Source: an uncultured Actinomycetes bacterium (lineage in GTDB: Bacteria > Actinomycetota > Thermoleophilia > Miltoncostaeales > Miltoncostaeaceae). Taken from it: a stretch of 11,518 nt of DNA. The notes beneath the pieces are model-generated. The model saw only the letters and a list, made by a program, of their open reading frames with translations, had not been told where the DNA came from and searched no databases. The stretch spans positions 1-11,518 of the forward strand of contig CALMEC010000189.1 in the NCBI GenBank assembly GCA_937862675.1, read 5' to 3'. Positions 1 to 11,346 of this stretch are shown in pieces (within the stretch, counting starts at the first letter, position 1; each line of letters begins with the position of its first letter). Position numbers and translations under genes: made by a program.

Positions 1-23
1 GCGGCACGGTGCGCTGAGAGCCG

Positions 24-180
24 CTACGCCTTCGCCGGCTCCAGGTCCGTCGCCGCGGCGAGGAGCTCGAAGGAGCGCACCCGCGCAGCGTGATCGAACA
101 CCTGCGCCGTCACCATCAGTTCGTCCGCGCCGGTGCGTGCCAGGAAGGCTTCGATACCGCGCCCGACCGCTTCCGGCGCG
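24..180 (-). pseudogene. C-terminal remnant of LLM-class flavin-dependent oxidoreductase
   Basis: The minus-strand frame ending at a TAG stop (24-26) encodes about 50 residues that match the end of luciferase-like (LLM) flavin-dependent monooxygenases. It reads PEAVGRGIEAFLARTGADEL, then MVTAQVFDHAARVRSFELLA. In this family the segment is the last helix-strand-helix of the TIM barrel, normally after some 280-300 residues of barrel. Upstream of about position 180 the frame stays open to 329 but becomes low-complexity (runs of His, Gly and Arg), because it is then antisense to another coding stretch. The flavin-binding and catalytic part is therefore missing, and the fragment should be inactive. 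A normal gene running off the window edge is excluded, because the stop lies inside the window and the missing part would lie rightwards, where other sequence is present. The LLM assignment is firm; the exact break point is not. Confidence 0.7.
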
Positions 181-530
181 TGCTCGCGCGCACGGCCCTC
201 ACCATGCCGTCGACGACCGCCGTGGTGAGCGCGCTCGCCATCGCACGCGGCAACGCCCTGGTGAGGCCCGTCCTCCAGACCGGCCTCAGCATCCTCTTCC
301 GCCGATCCGAGCGATACGTCGAACGTCATATGGCCGACCGCGGATGGACCACCGACCAGGACACCGAACGGGCGACCAAGACCTTCTGGAGCGCGGTCTT
401 CGGCGCGGTGCTCCTGTCACAGGCGGGCTTCCCCGGCGGCCCCTCGGACGTGGACATCTCGACGACGCTGGCCATCCGTCCGGCGGACGCCGTCAGGGAC
501 GGCCCTAACCCCACGGCCACCGATCCCTGA
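180..530 (+). pseudogene. Probable C-terminal fragment of a TetR-type regulator
   Basis: An open frame ends at TGA 528-530 and has strong coding character (third positions almost all G or C) from about 180 onward. The peptide is helical, with stretches such as ALAIARGNALVRPVLQTGLS, then SERYVERHMADRGWTTD, then TKTFWSAVFGAVLLSQAG. This resembles the ligand-binding C-terminal half of TetR-family repressors. No helix-turn-helix is present: the frame before 180 is antisense to the LLM remnant. An internal ATG at 204 would give a 108-residue protein, but I see no good ribosome binding site there. The TetR assignment rests on general pattern only, so it could be another helical protein. TetR regulators often stand divergent to an LLM oxidoreductase, which fits a deletion that removed both 5' ends and the shared promoter. 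Confidence 0.4.
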
Positions 531-597
531 TTCCATGGCGCGATGGACGGGCTCCCGGACGATGCCACGTTCCGGTCACCGTCCCTCCCGGCAGCCC

Positions 598-616
598 GCG
601 TGCCGGTTCGGCATGC
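598..616 (+). promoter_or_regulatory. Leader hairpin just upstream of the glgE ribosome binding site
   Basis: GCGTGCCG (598-605) and CGGCATGC (609-616) form an 8-bp stem with one G-U pair and a 3-base GTT loop. The stem ends 4 bases before the ribosome binding site. It may shape translation initiation or protect the 5' end of the operon message; function is inferred. I see no convincing -35/-10 promoter in 531-629. Confidence 0.35.
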
Positions 617-620
617 TGAC

Positions 621-626
621 GAGGTG
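621..626 (+). promoter_or_regulatory. Ribosome binding site deciding the glgE start
   Basis: GAGGTG at 621-626 lies 3-5 bases before the ATG at 630. This favours that ATG over the in-frame ATG at 543, whose 29 extra residues do not look like the GlgE N-terminus. Confidence 0.5.
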
Positions 627-629
627 AAG

Positions 630-2524
630 ATGACGCCCCCCGAGACCCGCCCCGCACGGATCATCATCCAGGACGTCGCGCCCGCCGTCCCCGGCGGGAT
701 GCCCAAGACGATCGACGGAGACCCCGTGACGGTGTCGGCCACCGTCATCCGGGACGGGCACGAGGTCCTGCGCGCCGTCGTCCGCCACCGTCCGGCCGGC
801 GGCGGATGGATCGAGGTCGCGATGACGGAGGCGTCGGGCACCGATCGGTGGTCGGCCACCTTCACCTGCGATGGGATCGGGACCCACGAGTTCGCGGTCG
901 AGGCGTGGACCGACCGCTATGCCTCCTGGTGCCACGAGATGCACCGCCGGATCGACGGAGGCCAGGCCGATCTCGCGAGCGAGCTGCTGGAGGGGCTCGC
1001 CCTCGTCGACGACGCCGAGATCGTCACCACCGGTGAACCGGACGTGGACGCCGCACTGACGACGTTCCGCACGGCGACCGCGCCCCAGGACGAACGGACG
1101 GAGGCCGCACTCTCCGAGGGGGTGGTGCACGCGATGGCGACGCTGGCTCCCCGGGCGGAGGGCGTGCGCACCCCGGCCCACCGGCTGGACGTCGACCGCG
1201 AGCGCGCCGCGTTCGGCACCTGGTACGAGCTCTTCCCGCGATCATGGGGCGGCTTCGCCGGCGTCACCGAACGACTGGACGACTTCGCCGACCTGGGCGT
1301 CGACGTCATCTACCTCCCGCCGATCCACCCGATCGGCCTGACCCACCGGAAGGGACGCAACAACACGCTGGTCGCCACGCCCGGCGATCCCGGGAGTCCG
1401 TGGGCGATCGGCGACGCCACCGGAGGACACACGGCCATCCACCCGGGGCTGGGGACGCCCGACGAGTTCCGCGCCCTCGTGGCGGAGGCGCGCGAGCGCG
1501 ACATCGACATCGCCCTCGACTTCGCACTGCAGTGCTCGCCCGACCATCCCTGGCTGGTCGAGCATCCGGACTGGTTCTCGCGACGCCCCGACGGCACCCT
1601 GAAGTACGCCGAGAACCCGCCCAAGAAGTACCAGGACATCTACAACCTCGACTTCGACTGCGACGACTGGCGCGGGCTGTGGGACGCGCTCGCCGATGTG
1701 ATCGACCACTGGATCGCCCAGGGCGTCCGCGTGTTCCGGGTCGACAACCCCCACACCAAGCCAATCCGCTTCTGGGAGTGGCTCATCGCGCGGGTGCGGT
1801 CCGCGCATCCCGACGTGATCTTCCTGGCCGAGGCGTTCACGCGTCCCGCCCTGATGTACGAGCTCGGCGCCATCGGATTCCAGCAGTCGTACACGTACTT
1901 CACCTGGCGCAACGGCGCCGCGGAGCTGGGTGACTACATCCGGGAGCTCGCCGCCCCGCCGGTCTCACTGGCCTTCCGCCCGAACTTCTTCGTCAACACG
2001 CCGGACATCCTGACCGAATACCTCCAGGCCGGCGGGGAGCCCGCCTTCCGGGCCCGCATGGTCCTGGCCGCCACCCTGTCGCCGAGCTACGGCATCTACT
2101 CCGGCTTCGAGAACGTGGAGAACACCGCGGTCCGCCCCAGGAGCGAGGAGTACGACGACTCGGAGAAGTACGCGATCCGTCACCGTGACCTGGACGGCCC
2201 GCTCCTGCCGCTGTTCCGCGACCTCAACCGGATCCGCCGTCGCTTTCCATCACTTCGACGCATCACGCCCGTCCGCATCCTCTCGACCGAGGACGACGCG
2301 CTCATGGCCTACGTCCGGGGCGAAGGACCGGGGGCCCTCGTCGTCGTGGTCAACACGGATCCCGTCGCTCGCCGCGTCGGCCTCGTCACCCTGCCCCGTG
2401 AGGCCGGCATGCCGGACGCGTTCCAGGTGACCGACCACCTGACGGGCGCCGTGTACGACTGGCGCACGGGCGGCAACTACGTCGCGCTCGACCCGGGTGC
2501 CGCACACGTCCTGGGGATCCGCCG

Positions 2525-2528
<4 letters not shown>
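630..2528 (+). CDS. glgE: Alpha-1,4-glucan:maltose-1-phosphate maltosyltransferase
   Basis: This GH13_3 enzyme moves the maltosyl unit of maltose 1-phosphate onto the non-reducing end of alpha-1,4-glucan and releases phosphate, in the cytoplasm. It has 632 residues from ATG 630, slightly short of the usual 660-700. Residues about 1-190 are the N-terminal beta-sandwich domain of the family, with VEAWTDRYASW. The catalytic barrel starts near residue 195 (FGTWYELFPRSWGG). Family signatures include PPIHPIGLTHRKGRNN and KYAENPPKKYQDIY (from residue 325). The triad is nucleophile Asp372 in FRVDNPHTKP, acid/base Glu401 in FLAEAFTRP and Asp459 in NTPDIL. Its spacing is close to that of characterised GlgE (as I recall Asp394, Glu423 and Asp480 in Streptomyces). 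A C-terminal beta domain follows from about residue 545. It is the first gene of the operon, and its TGA overlaps the GTG of treS by 4 bp. Confidence 0.96.
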
Positions 2529-4194
<1,666 letters not shown>

Positions 4195-4198
<4 letters not shown>

Positions 4199-5582
4199 GT
4201 TCACTGGCAGACGATGTCGAACGGCGCATCCACCGCATCGGGTCCGATGCGCTCGTGGCGTTCCTGTCACGCCAGCGCTGGACGCGCGGCGACTCGTTCG
4301 TCGGCGTGACGATTTCGAGCGTCCATGTGATGGAGGGCGAGCCGGTGGTCGCCATCGCCCTGGCGGAGGCATACGTCGCCCTGGGTACGCACACCGTCTA
4401 TCAGCTCCTCCTCGGGATGCGCGAACCGCGTGGGGGCGAGGACGCCATCGCCACCGTGGACGACGTGGAGATCTACGACCTGGGTCTGGAGCCCGGGCCC
4501 CTCGTCCAGATCGTGCGGGCAATGCGCGACGGCCGCACCATCACGGGCGACGACCGCTCGCTGGTGTTCACGTCGTCGTCCGCCGACTCCGTGGCACCCC
4601 TCCCCCAGGACGCACGCCTCGCCTCCGGAGCCGGGTCCAACACCTCCGTCATCGTCGACAACCGGCTGATCCTGAAGTGTTACCGGCGCCTCGAACCGGG
4701 ACTCCACCCGGAGCTGGAGATGCTCACGGCGCTGCGCGACGAGGGGACACGGCTGGTGCCCGGACTGCTCGGATCGTACGAGCACCGCGGCGGGCTCATG
4801 AACACGACCCTCGGCGTCCTGCAGCCGTTCCGGTCCGGTGCGATCGACGGCTGGGAGCTGGTGCTGTCGGCCCTCCGCGAGGGGCGCGGGGACTCCATGC
4901 TCGCCGTCCTGGAGGAGCTGGGAGCGGCGACCGGTCGCCTGCACGCCGCCCTCGCCGGCCATTCCGACCCGGCCTTCACGCCGGAGGACGTGGACCCGCA
5001 GTCGGTGGCGCTCTCGGCGGCCACGCTCGACGAGCTGATCATCGAGATGTTCGCGCAGTTCCCACCGGACGACCCCCTCCTGGCACCCCTCCGTCACCGG
5101 GGCGACGACGTGCGCCTGCTGTCCGGACGACTGTCCACCGCCTCGGGCCTCGGCCGGCGCATCCGGGTCCACGGCGACCTCCATCTGGGCCAGGCGCTGT
5201 GGGTCGGCGACCACTGGGAGATCACCGACTTCGAGGGCGAGCCGGACCGCTCGCTCATCGAGCGACGCCGCAAGCATTCGCCGCTGCGCGACCTCGCGGG
5301 TCTCCTGCGGTCGATCGACTACGCCGCGGGCGCCGCACGCATCGGGGGCGCCGAGGTGCCGGACCGATGGGCACGGACGGCGCGCGAGGTCGTCACCCGC
5401 GGCTACATCGACGCCGTCGAGTCCACAGGCCTCCTGCCCCCGACCGACGCCGTGCGACGTGAGCTGACTGCGCTGTTCGAGCTGGAGAAGGTCCTCTACG
5501 AGATCGGCTACGAACGCGCGCACCGGCCGGACTGGACGTCCATCCCGGTCGAGGGGCTCGAGCGGATGATCGGGGACGACAG

Positions 5583-5586
<4 letters not shown>
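4195..5586 (+). CDS. mak: Maltokinase (ATP:maltose 1-phosphotransferase)
   Basis: This enzyme phosphorylates maltose at C1 with ATP to give maltose 1-phosphate, the GlgE donor. It has 463 residues from GTG 4195, overlapping the treS stop by 4 bp; GGAG at 4183-4186 lies 8 bases upstream. Residues about 1-130 form the N-terminal cap typical of actinobacterial maltokinases (FLSRQRWTRGDSF near the start). GAGSNTSVIVDNRLILKCYR provides the nucleotide-binding beta strands, with Lys161 as the likely ATP lysine. The C-lobe has VHGDLHLGQ with catalytic Asp328, then ITDFEGEP with metal-binding Asp345. The 17-residue spacing and the DFE variant match characterised maltokinases of the aminoglycoside-phosphotransferase fold. 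RRKHSPLRDLAGLLRSIDYA follows, as expected for the family. The gene is also called pep2 in the literature. Its position between treS and glgB supports the assignment. Confidence 0.94.
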
Positions 5587-7754
<2,168 letters not shown>

Positions 7755-7784
7755 CGTCCCGCAGTGAACAGGGCGCCGGCCGGC

Positions 7785-7807
7785 CGCGACGGCGACCCGC
7801 CGACGCG
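7785..7807 (+). promoter_or_regulatory. Strong hairpin in the glgB-glgX gap, before the glgX ribosome binding site
   Basis: CGCG-A-CGGCG (7785-7794) and CGCCG-A-CGCG (7798-7807) pair over nine bases with one A-A mismatch around a 3-base ACC loop. The hairpin is the only conspicuous structure in the 66-base gap after glgB. It ends 6 bases before GGAG (7814-7817) of glgX. It could stabilise the upstream message, attenuate transcription or limit glgX translation. There is no T-run, so a classical terminator is unlikely. If translation began at GTG 7764 the hairpin would be inside the gene. Confidence 0.45.
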
Positions 7808-7820
7808 TGATCCGGAGACC

Positions 7821-9926
7821 ATGACACCACCCCTCCCCCTGCCCGGCCGTCCATACCCCCTGGGGGCGACGTGGGACGGCGACGGAACCAACTTCGCCGT
7901 CTTCTCCCGGCATGCGCAGGCCATCGATCTCTGCCTCGTCGACGACGCCGGCGCGGAGACCCAGGTCCCCCTGGCCGAGCGCGACGCCCACGTCTGGCAC
8001 GTCCGCGTCCCCGGGATCGGGCCCGGCCAGCGATACGGGTACCGCGCGAGCGGACCGTGGGATCCGGCGGCCGGCCATCGCTTCAACGCGTCGAAGTTCC
8101 TCCTCGACCCGTACGCCCGGGCCATCGACGGGGTGATCGAGACCGACGACCCCTCCATGAGCGCGGCGGACGCCGACGGGGCGCCGTCCCCGCTCGACTC
8201 GCGGAGAGCGACGGCCGCCGGCGTGGTGGTCGATACGGCCTTCGACTGGGGCGACGACCGCCCACCGGACCACCCGTGGTCGGAGACGGTGGTCTACGAG
8301 GCGCACGTCCGGGGGATCTCGATGCGCCATCCGGAGCTCCCGCCGGAGATCCGCGGCACGTATGCCGGGCTCGCCCATCCTGCCGTGATCGGCCACCTGA
8401 CGTCGCTCGGCGTGAGCGCCGTCGAACTGCTGCCCGTGCACCACGCGGTGGACGAGCCCATGCTGCGCCGCCGCGGACAGCACAACTACTGGGGCTACAG
8501 CTCGGTCGGGTACTTCGCGCCGGCGGCGCGCTACGCGTCGACCGGCACGCGCGGCGGTCAGGTGACGGAGTTCCGGACGATGGTGCGGGAGCTCCACCGC
8601 GCGGGCCTCGAGGTGATCCTCGACGTCGTCTACAACCACACGGGCGAGGGGGGCCCGGACGGTCCCATGATCGGCTTCCGCGGCCTGGACGACACGACCT
8701 ACTACCGCTCGCGCCCGGAGACACCGGGCGACTATGTCGATGTGACAGGAACAGGGAACACCGTCGACACGGGACATCCGGCCGTGATCCGGCTCGTCAT
8801 GGACAGCCTCCGGTACTGGGTCACCGAGATGCACGTCGACGGATTCCGATTCGACCTGGCCACGGCACTGGCACGTGACCCCTGGGACTTCACACCGACG
8901 GCCGCCCTCCTCACCGCCATCGGACAGGATCCCGTGCTCTCGCGGGTCAAGCTGATCGCCGAGCCGTGGGACCTGGGCATGGGCGGCTTCCAGGTCGGAG
9001 GGTTCCCGGCGCCGTGGAGCGAGTGGAACGGCCCTTATCGTGACGGCATGCGGGACTTCTGGCGCGGGCGGTCCACCGTCGGCGAGTTCGCCCGGCGCCT
9101 CGCGGGGTCCAGTGACATCTACGACGACGGCGCACGGCGTCCGTCCGCATCGGTCAACTTCATCACTGCCCACGACGGATTCACCCTCCACGACCTCGTG
9201 TCCTACGAGCACAAGCACAACGAGGCCAACGGGGAGGACAACCGCGACGGGACCGACGACAACCGCAGCTGGAACTGCGGTGCCGAGGGCCCGAGCCACG
9301 ACCCGGCGATCCGAGACCGCCGGTGGCGCCAGATGCGGAACCTCATGGCGACGCTCCTCCTCTCGCAGGGCGTGCCGATGATCTGCGGGGGCGACGAGCT
9401 GGGACGCACCCAGCACGGCAACAACAACGCCTACTGCCAGGACTCCGTGCTCTCGTGGCACGACTGGCACCTGACGGACGAGACCCGCGTCTTCCTCCGG
9501 TTCGTCCGGGACGTGATCGCTGTCCGGCGCGCGCACCCGGTGCTGCGCCGCTCGTCGTTCCTCACCGGGGAGAACGGCGGCGGACCGGGGTCTCCCGACG
9601 TCGTGTGGCACGGGCCGGACGGCACGCCCATCGACCAGCACACCTGGGATGACCCGGACATGCGCGTACTGGTCGCGTACCTCAACGGGGACGGACTCCC
9701 CGACCGGGACCCGGTGACGGGACGGCAGGTGACCGACGACTCCCTTCTGCTCGTGGTGAACGCGGGACCGGACGCGTGCGACGTGGTCATCCCCGAGATC
9801 ACCAGCGGGGCGGAGCACCGGTGTCTCGTCTCGACCGGGCGGATACCGGAGGACGCCGTCGCCGGCACCTGGACCGTCGACGGACGCTCCCTGACCCTCT
9901 GGGCCGTCCACCGCCGCGAGGGATGA
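7821..9926 (+). CDS. glgX: Glycogen debranching enzyme (isoamylase-type GlgX/TreX)
   Basis: This GH13_11 enzyme hydrolyses alpha-1,6 branches in glycogen, usually short outer chains left after phosphorylase. It has 701 residues from ATG 7821. An in-frame GTG at 7764 would add 19 residues rich in Arg, Asp and Pro that do not fit the family. ATG 7821 places GRPYPLGATWDGDGTNFAVF at the expected N-terminus and has GGAG 3 bases upstream, a rather short spacing. Residues about 8-110 are CBM48-like. The barrel has VYEAHVRGIS, YNHTGEGG, nucleophile Asp345 in GFRFDLATALARD, acid/base Glu381 in LIAEPWDLGMGGFQVG, and Asp452 in TAHDGFTLHDLVSY. The family motif NEANGEDNRDGTDDNRSWNC and GGDELGRTQHGNNNAYCQD follow. 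TreX of the TreXYZ pathway is so similar that the two names cannot be separated here. It is probably the last gene of the operon. Confidence 0.94.
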   Translation: MTPPLPLPGRPYPLGATWDGDGTNFAVFSRHAQAIDLCLVDDAGAETQVPLAERDAHVWHVRVPGIGPGQRYGYRASGPWDPAAGHRFNASKFLLDPYARAIDGVIETDDPSMSAADADGAPSPLDSRRATAAGVVVDTAFDWGDDRPPDHPWSETVVYEAHVRGISMRHPELPPEIRGTYAGLAHPAVIGHLTSLGVSAVELLPVHHAVDEPMLRRRGQHNYWGYSSVGYFAPAARYASTGTRGGQVTEFRTMVRELHRAGLEVILDVVYNHTGEGGPDGPMIGFRGLDDTTYYRSRPETPGDYVDVTGTGNTVDTGHPAVIRLVMDSLRYWVTEMHVDGFRFDLATALARDPWDFTPTAALLTAIGQDPVLSRVKLIAEPWDLGMGGFQVGGFPAPWSEWNGPYRDGMRDFWRGRSTVGEFARRLAGSSDIYDDGARRPSASVNFITAHDGFTLHDLVSYEHKHNEANGEDNRDGTDDNRSWNCGAEGPSHDPAIRDRRWRQMRNLMATLLLSQGVPMICGGDELGRTQHGNNNAYCQDSVLSWHDWHLTDETRVFLRFVRDVIAVRRAHPVLRRSSFLTGENGGGPGSPDVVWHGPDGTPIDQHTWDDPDMRVLVAYLNGDGLPDRDPVTGRQVTDDSLLLVVNAGPDACDVVIPEITSGAEHRCLVSTGRIPEDAVAGTWTVDGRSLTLWAVHRREG

Positions 9927-9949
9927 GCCGCTCGTTCAGGTGATCTGAC

Positions 9950-10012
9950 CCACCGGACCGAACGGGGATGCCGGGGCCGGCCCGTCGCATCGTCCCGGCC
10001 GTGGTCCGGTGG
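9950..10012 (+). terminator. Nested inverted repeat, likely end of the glg operon
   Basis: CCACCGGACC (9950-9959) and GGTCCGGTGG (10003-10012) are a perfect 10-bp inverted repeat starting 23 bases after the glgX stop. Inside it, GGG-GATGC (9964-9971) pairs with GCATC-GT-CCC (9987-9996) with a 2-base bulge, and GGG/CCC pair at 9973-9983. No T-run follows, as is common for actinobacterial terminators. It lies between convergent genes, so it may act on transcripts from both sides. Termination is inferred from position and structure. Confidence 0.45.
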
Positions 10013-10014
10013 CC

Positions 10015-10039
10015 CGAGACGTGCGGCTCCGCGGTCTCG
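10015..10039 (+). terminator. Second hairpin in tandem with the preceding inverted repeat
   Basis: CGAGAC (10015-10020) pairs with GTCTCG (10034-10039). A small internal loop then leads to GCG (10023-10025) pairing with CGC (10030-10032) around GCTC. It begins only 2 bases after the larger repeat, giving a tandem structure typical of terminator regions. The rest of this convergent spacer (10040-10191) shows only weak short stems, one of them TCCAC/GTGGA at 10167-10182 just after the Roadblock gene stop. Confidence 0.35.
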
Positions 10040-10191
10040 CGGCGTGGTACACCTCCCCGGCGGCGGTCTGCCCGCCCGCCCCGTCCACCGAGCACCTCGG
10101 ACCGACGAGTCGGCGCACCCCTGGACATGCTCAGGGATCCCGCATCCACCGCCGGGACATCGCACGTCCACCACTCCGTGGAACGGACCGT

Positions 10192-10557
10192 CTAGAGGAT
10201 GGCCGCGATCCTCCGCGCGGCCTCTCGCGCCTCGATGTGGAGGTGCCCGACGTTGGTGTCCGACCGGGTGATGACGGCGAGGACGCCCGTGGATCCGACC
10301 GCGTAGAGGTACGCGTTGCCGTCCCGGCCGGAGACCGAGGTCTCGGTGAACTCACCCGCTCCGAGGGTCTCGGCGATCCGCTTTCCGAGGCCCACCGCCG
10401 TGGCGGACATGGCGGCCACCCGCTGGTGGTCCATGTCGTCGGCGAACGACCGGGCGACGGACAGACCGTCGACCGTGGCGATCAGCACACCCCGCACCTC
10501 GGGCATACCGGTGCGCAGCCCGTCCAGGATCACCTGGGTCTCTTCCTGCTTGGTCAT
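10192..10557 (-). CDS. Roadblock/LC7-domain protein
   Basis: This 121-residue cytoplasmic protein consists of one Roadblock/LC7 domain, the fold of MglB and of the small CvnB proteins of actinobacterial conservons. Such proteins form dimers and often regulate or bind small Ras-like GTPases. The order fits the fold: an N-terminal helix (ETQVILDGLRTGMPEV), two strands (GVLIATVDGLSVARSF), a long helix (DHQRVAAMSATAVGLGKRIA), then strands through TETSVSGRDGNAYLYAVG and GVLAVITRSD, and a last helix (EAREAARRIAAIL). The start ATG (10555-10557) has GGAG 5 bases upstream on the minus strand (complement of 10563-10566). No partner GTPase, sensor kinase or other conservon gene is in the window. It converges on glgX and diverges from the osmC-type gene, so it seems to be its own transcription unit. 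The biological role cannot be told from sequence. Confidence 0.85.
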   Translation of the reverse strand: MTKQEETQVILDGLRTGMPEVRGVLIATVDGLSVARSFADDMDHQRVAAMSATAVGLGKRIAETLGAGEFTETSVSGRDGNAYLYAVGSTGVLAVITRSDTNVGHLHIEAREAARRIAAIL

Positions 10558-10812
10558 GTGGTCTCCAGGGTGGGCCGGCGAGAGACGCGATCCGGCGATC
10601 GCATCCTCTCCCCACTATCGGACATGAAGGTTTTCGGCTTTAGTCCCGGGCCGCCCGGCTGGCGTCCCGGTGCCGGCCATCCGCGGAGGAGACCCCTCCT
10701 CGGCCGATGCCGCGCTCCGACGAGACGACCGGGGGGCGCCCGTTCCGGCGAGACCGGCCGAGGGCGCCGTCAACCCGGCACGAGCACGATCACGGGCAGC
10801 GCGGCGGGTTGT

Positions 10813-10831
10813 ATCGTCCCCCGGAGACGAT
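10813..10831 (+). promoter_or_regulatory. Inverted repeat upstream of the osmC-type gene, possible operator
   Basis: ATCGTC (10813-10818) and GACGAT (10826-10831) form a perfect 6-bp dyad with a 7-base spacer, 13 bases before the ribosome binding site. It overlaps a TATCGT (10812-10817) that could be a -10 element, although no matching -35 is visible. A repressor site or a leader hairpin are both possible. Confidence 0.3.
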
Positions 10832-10844
10832 CACTCGTACCACC

Positions 10845-10850
10845 GGAGGG
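10845..10850 (+). promoter_or_regulatory. Ribosome binding site deciding the osmC-type start
   Basis: GGAGGG, 7 bases before ATG 10858, is the best Shine-Dalgarno match in the window. It fixes the start of the OsmC gene, even though the same frame stays open upstream to 10009. Confidence 0.75.
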
Positions 10851-10857
10851 TCACACG

Positions 10858-11346
10858 ATGGCAACGCCACACATGATCGGCACCGTCCACGTCGACGTCG
10901 AACGCCGGAACCCGCCGGTTCGCCAGGCACGGTTCGCGACCACCGGCGAGACCGCGGTCTACGGCGTCCCGACGTTCCAGGCGGCGTTCTACGAGATGCC
11001 GGAGACCGGCCCGCACCAGGAGCACGCCGGGACGTTCGACCATGTGCTCGGCGCGCTGAGCGCGTGTCTCACCGGGACGCTCGGCAAGGCGCTGAGCGCA
11101 CGGGGCATCGATCCCGAGGACGATCGGCTGACCGCTCGCGGCGAGGGCGACATCGAGATCGACGAGGACGGCGTGATGATCCTGCCCCGCGTGCGCGTCC
11201 ACTACCGGCTGGTCGCGCCGGAGGCTAAGCGCGCGGCGGCGGATCGGGCGCACACCCACCACGTGTCGGCATGCGGTGTCGCGCGTTCCCTGGGAAAGGC
11301 CCTCGACATCACCACCGATCTCGAGTTCGTGCCGACGGAGACCTGA
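10858..11346 (+). CDS. OsmC-family peroxiredoxin-like protein
   Basis: OsmC/Ohr proteins are dimeric thiol peroxidases that reduce organic hydroperoxides through a pair of conserved cysteines in the cytoplasm. This protein has 162 residues from ATG 10858, typical of the family. Cys70 lies at the start of the central helix (LGALSACLTGTLGKALSARG) and Cys139 lies in SACGVARSLGKALDITTDLE near the C-terminus, the expected spacing for the two redox cysteines. The middle strand region has GEGDIEIDEDG and MILPRVRVHYRLVA. The segment before Cys139 is HTHHVSACG rather than the common CPV form, so it may belong to the broader OsmC-like group rather than to true OsmC or Ohr. It is a single gene, divergent from the Roadblock gene. 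Control by peroxide or osmotic stress would fit the family but is not shown by the sequence. Confidence 0.85.
   Translation: MATPHMIGTVHVDVERRNPPVRQARFATTGETAVYGVPTFQAAFYEMPETGPHQEHAGTFDHVLGALSACLTGTLGKALSARGIDPEDDRLTARGEGDIEIDEDGVMILPRVRVHYRLVAPEAKRAAADRAHTHHVSACGVARSLGKALDITTDLEFVPTET

Larger units (their letters stand above)
10558..10857. other. Divergent intergenic region between the Roadblock and OsmC genes
   Basis: This 300-base spacer must hold the 5' signals of both flanking genes. Seen in it are the Roadblock ribosome binding site (10563-10566, minus), a 6-bp dyad GCGATC/GATCGC at 10587-10602, and a less GC-rich island at 10615-10645. There is also a hairpin GAGGAG/CTCCTC with ACCC loop at 10686-10701. 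I find no convincing -35/-10 pair; on the minus strand GATAGT (complement of 10615-10620) is a weak -10 candidate for the Roadblock gene. No supportable open frame is present. The 6-bp dyads could arise by chance at this GC content. Confidence 0.4.

Noticed and set aside
90..179. N-terminal part of the plus-strand frame 90-530
   Set aside because: It is antisense to the clearly recognisable LLM C-terminus and does not look like a DNA-binding domain.
543..629. Longer glgE N-terminus from ATG 543
   Set aside because: The 29 extra residues do not resemble GlgE, and ATG 630 has its own ribosome binding site.
7764..7820. Longer glgX N-terminus from GTG 7764
   Set aside because: The extra 19 residues are unlike GlgX and the stretch holds the hairpin. 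ATG 7821 gives the expected start, though its Shine-Dalgarno spacing is short.
10102..10113. CCGAC/GTCGG palindrome in the convergent spacer
   Set aside because: It is only 5 bp with a 2-base gap, expected by chance in GC-rich DNA.
10009..11346. Plus-strand 445-codon frame ending in the OsmC protein, suggesting a fusion
   Set aside because: The part before 10858 is antisense to the Roadblock gene and has no family-like sequence. The strong GGAGGG site marks 10858 as the real start.
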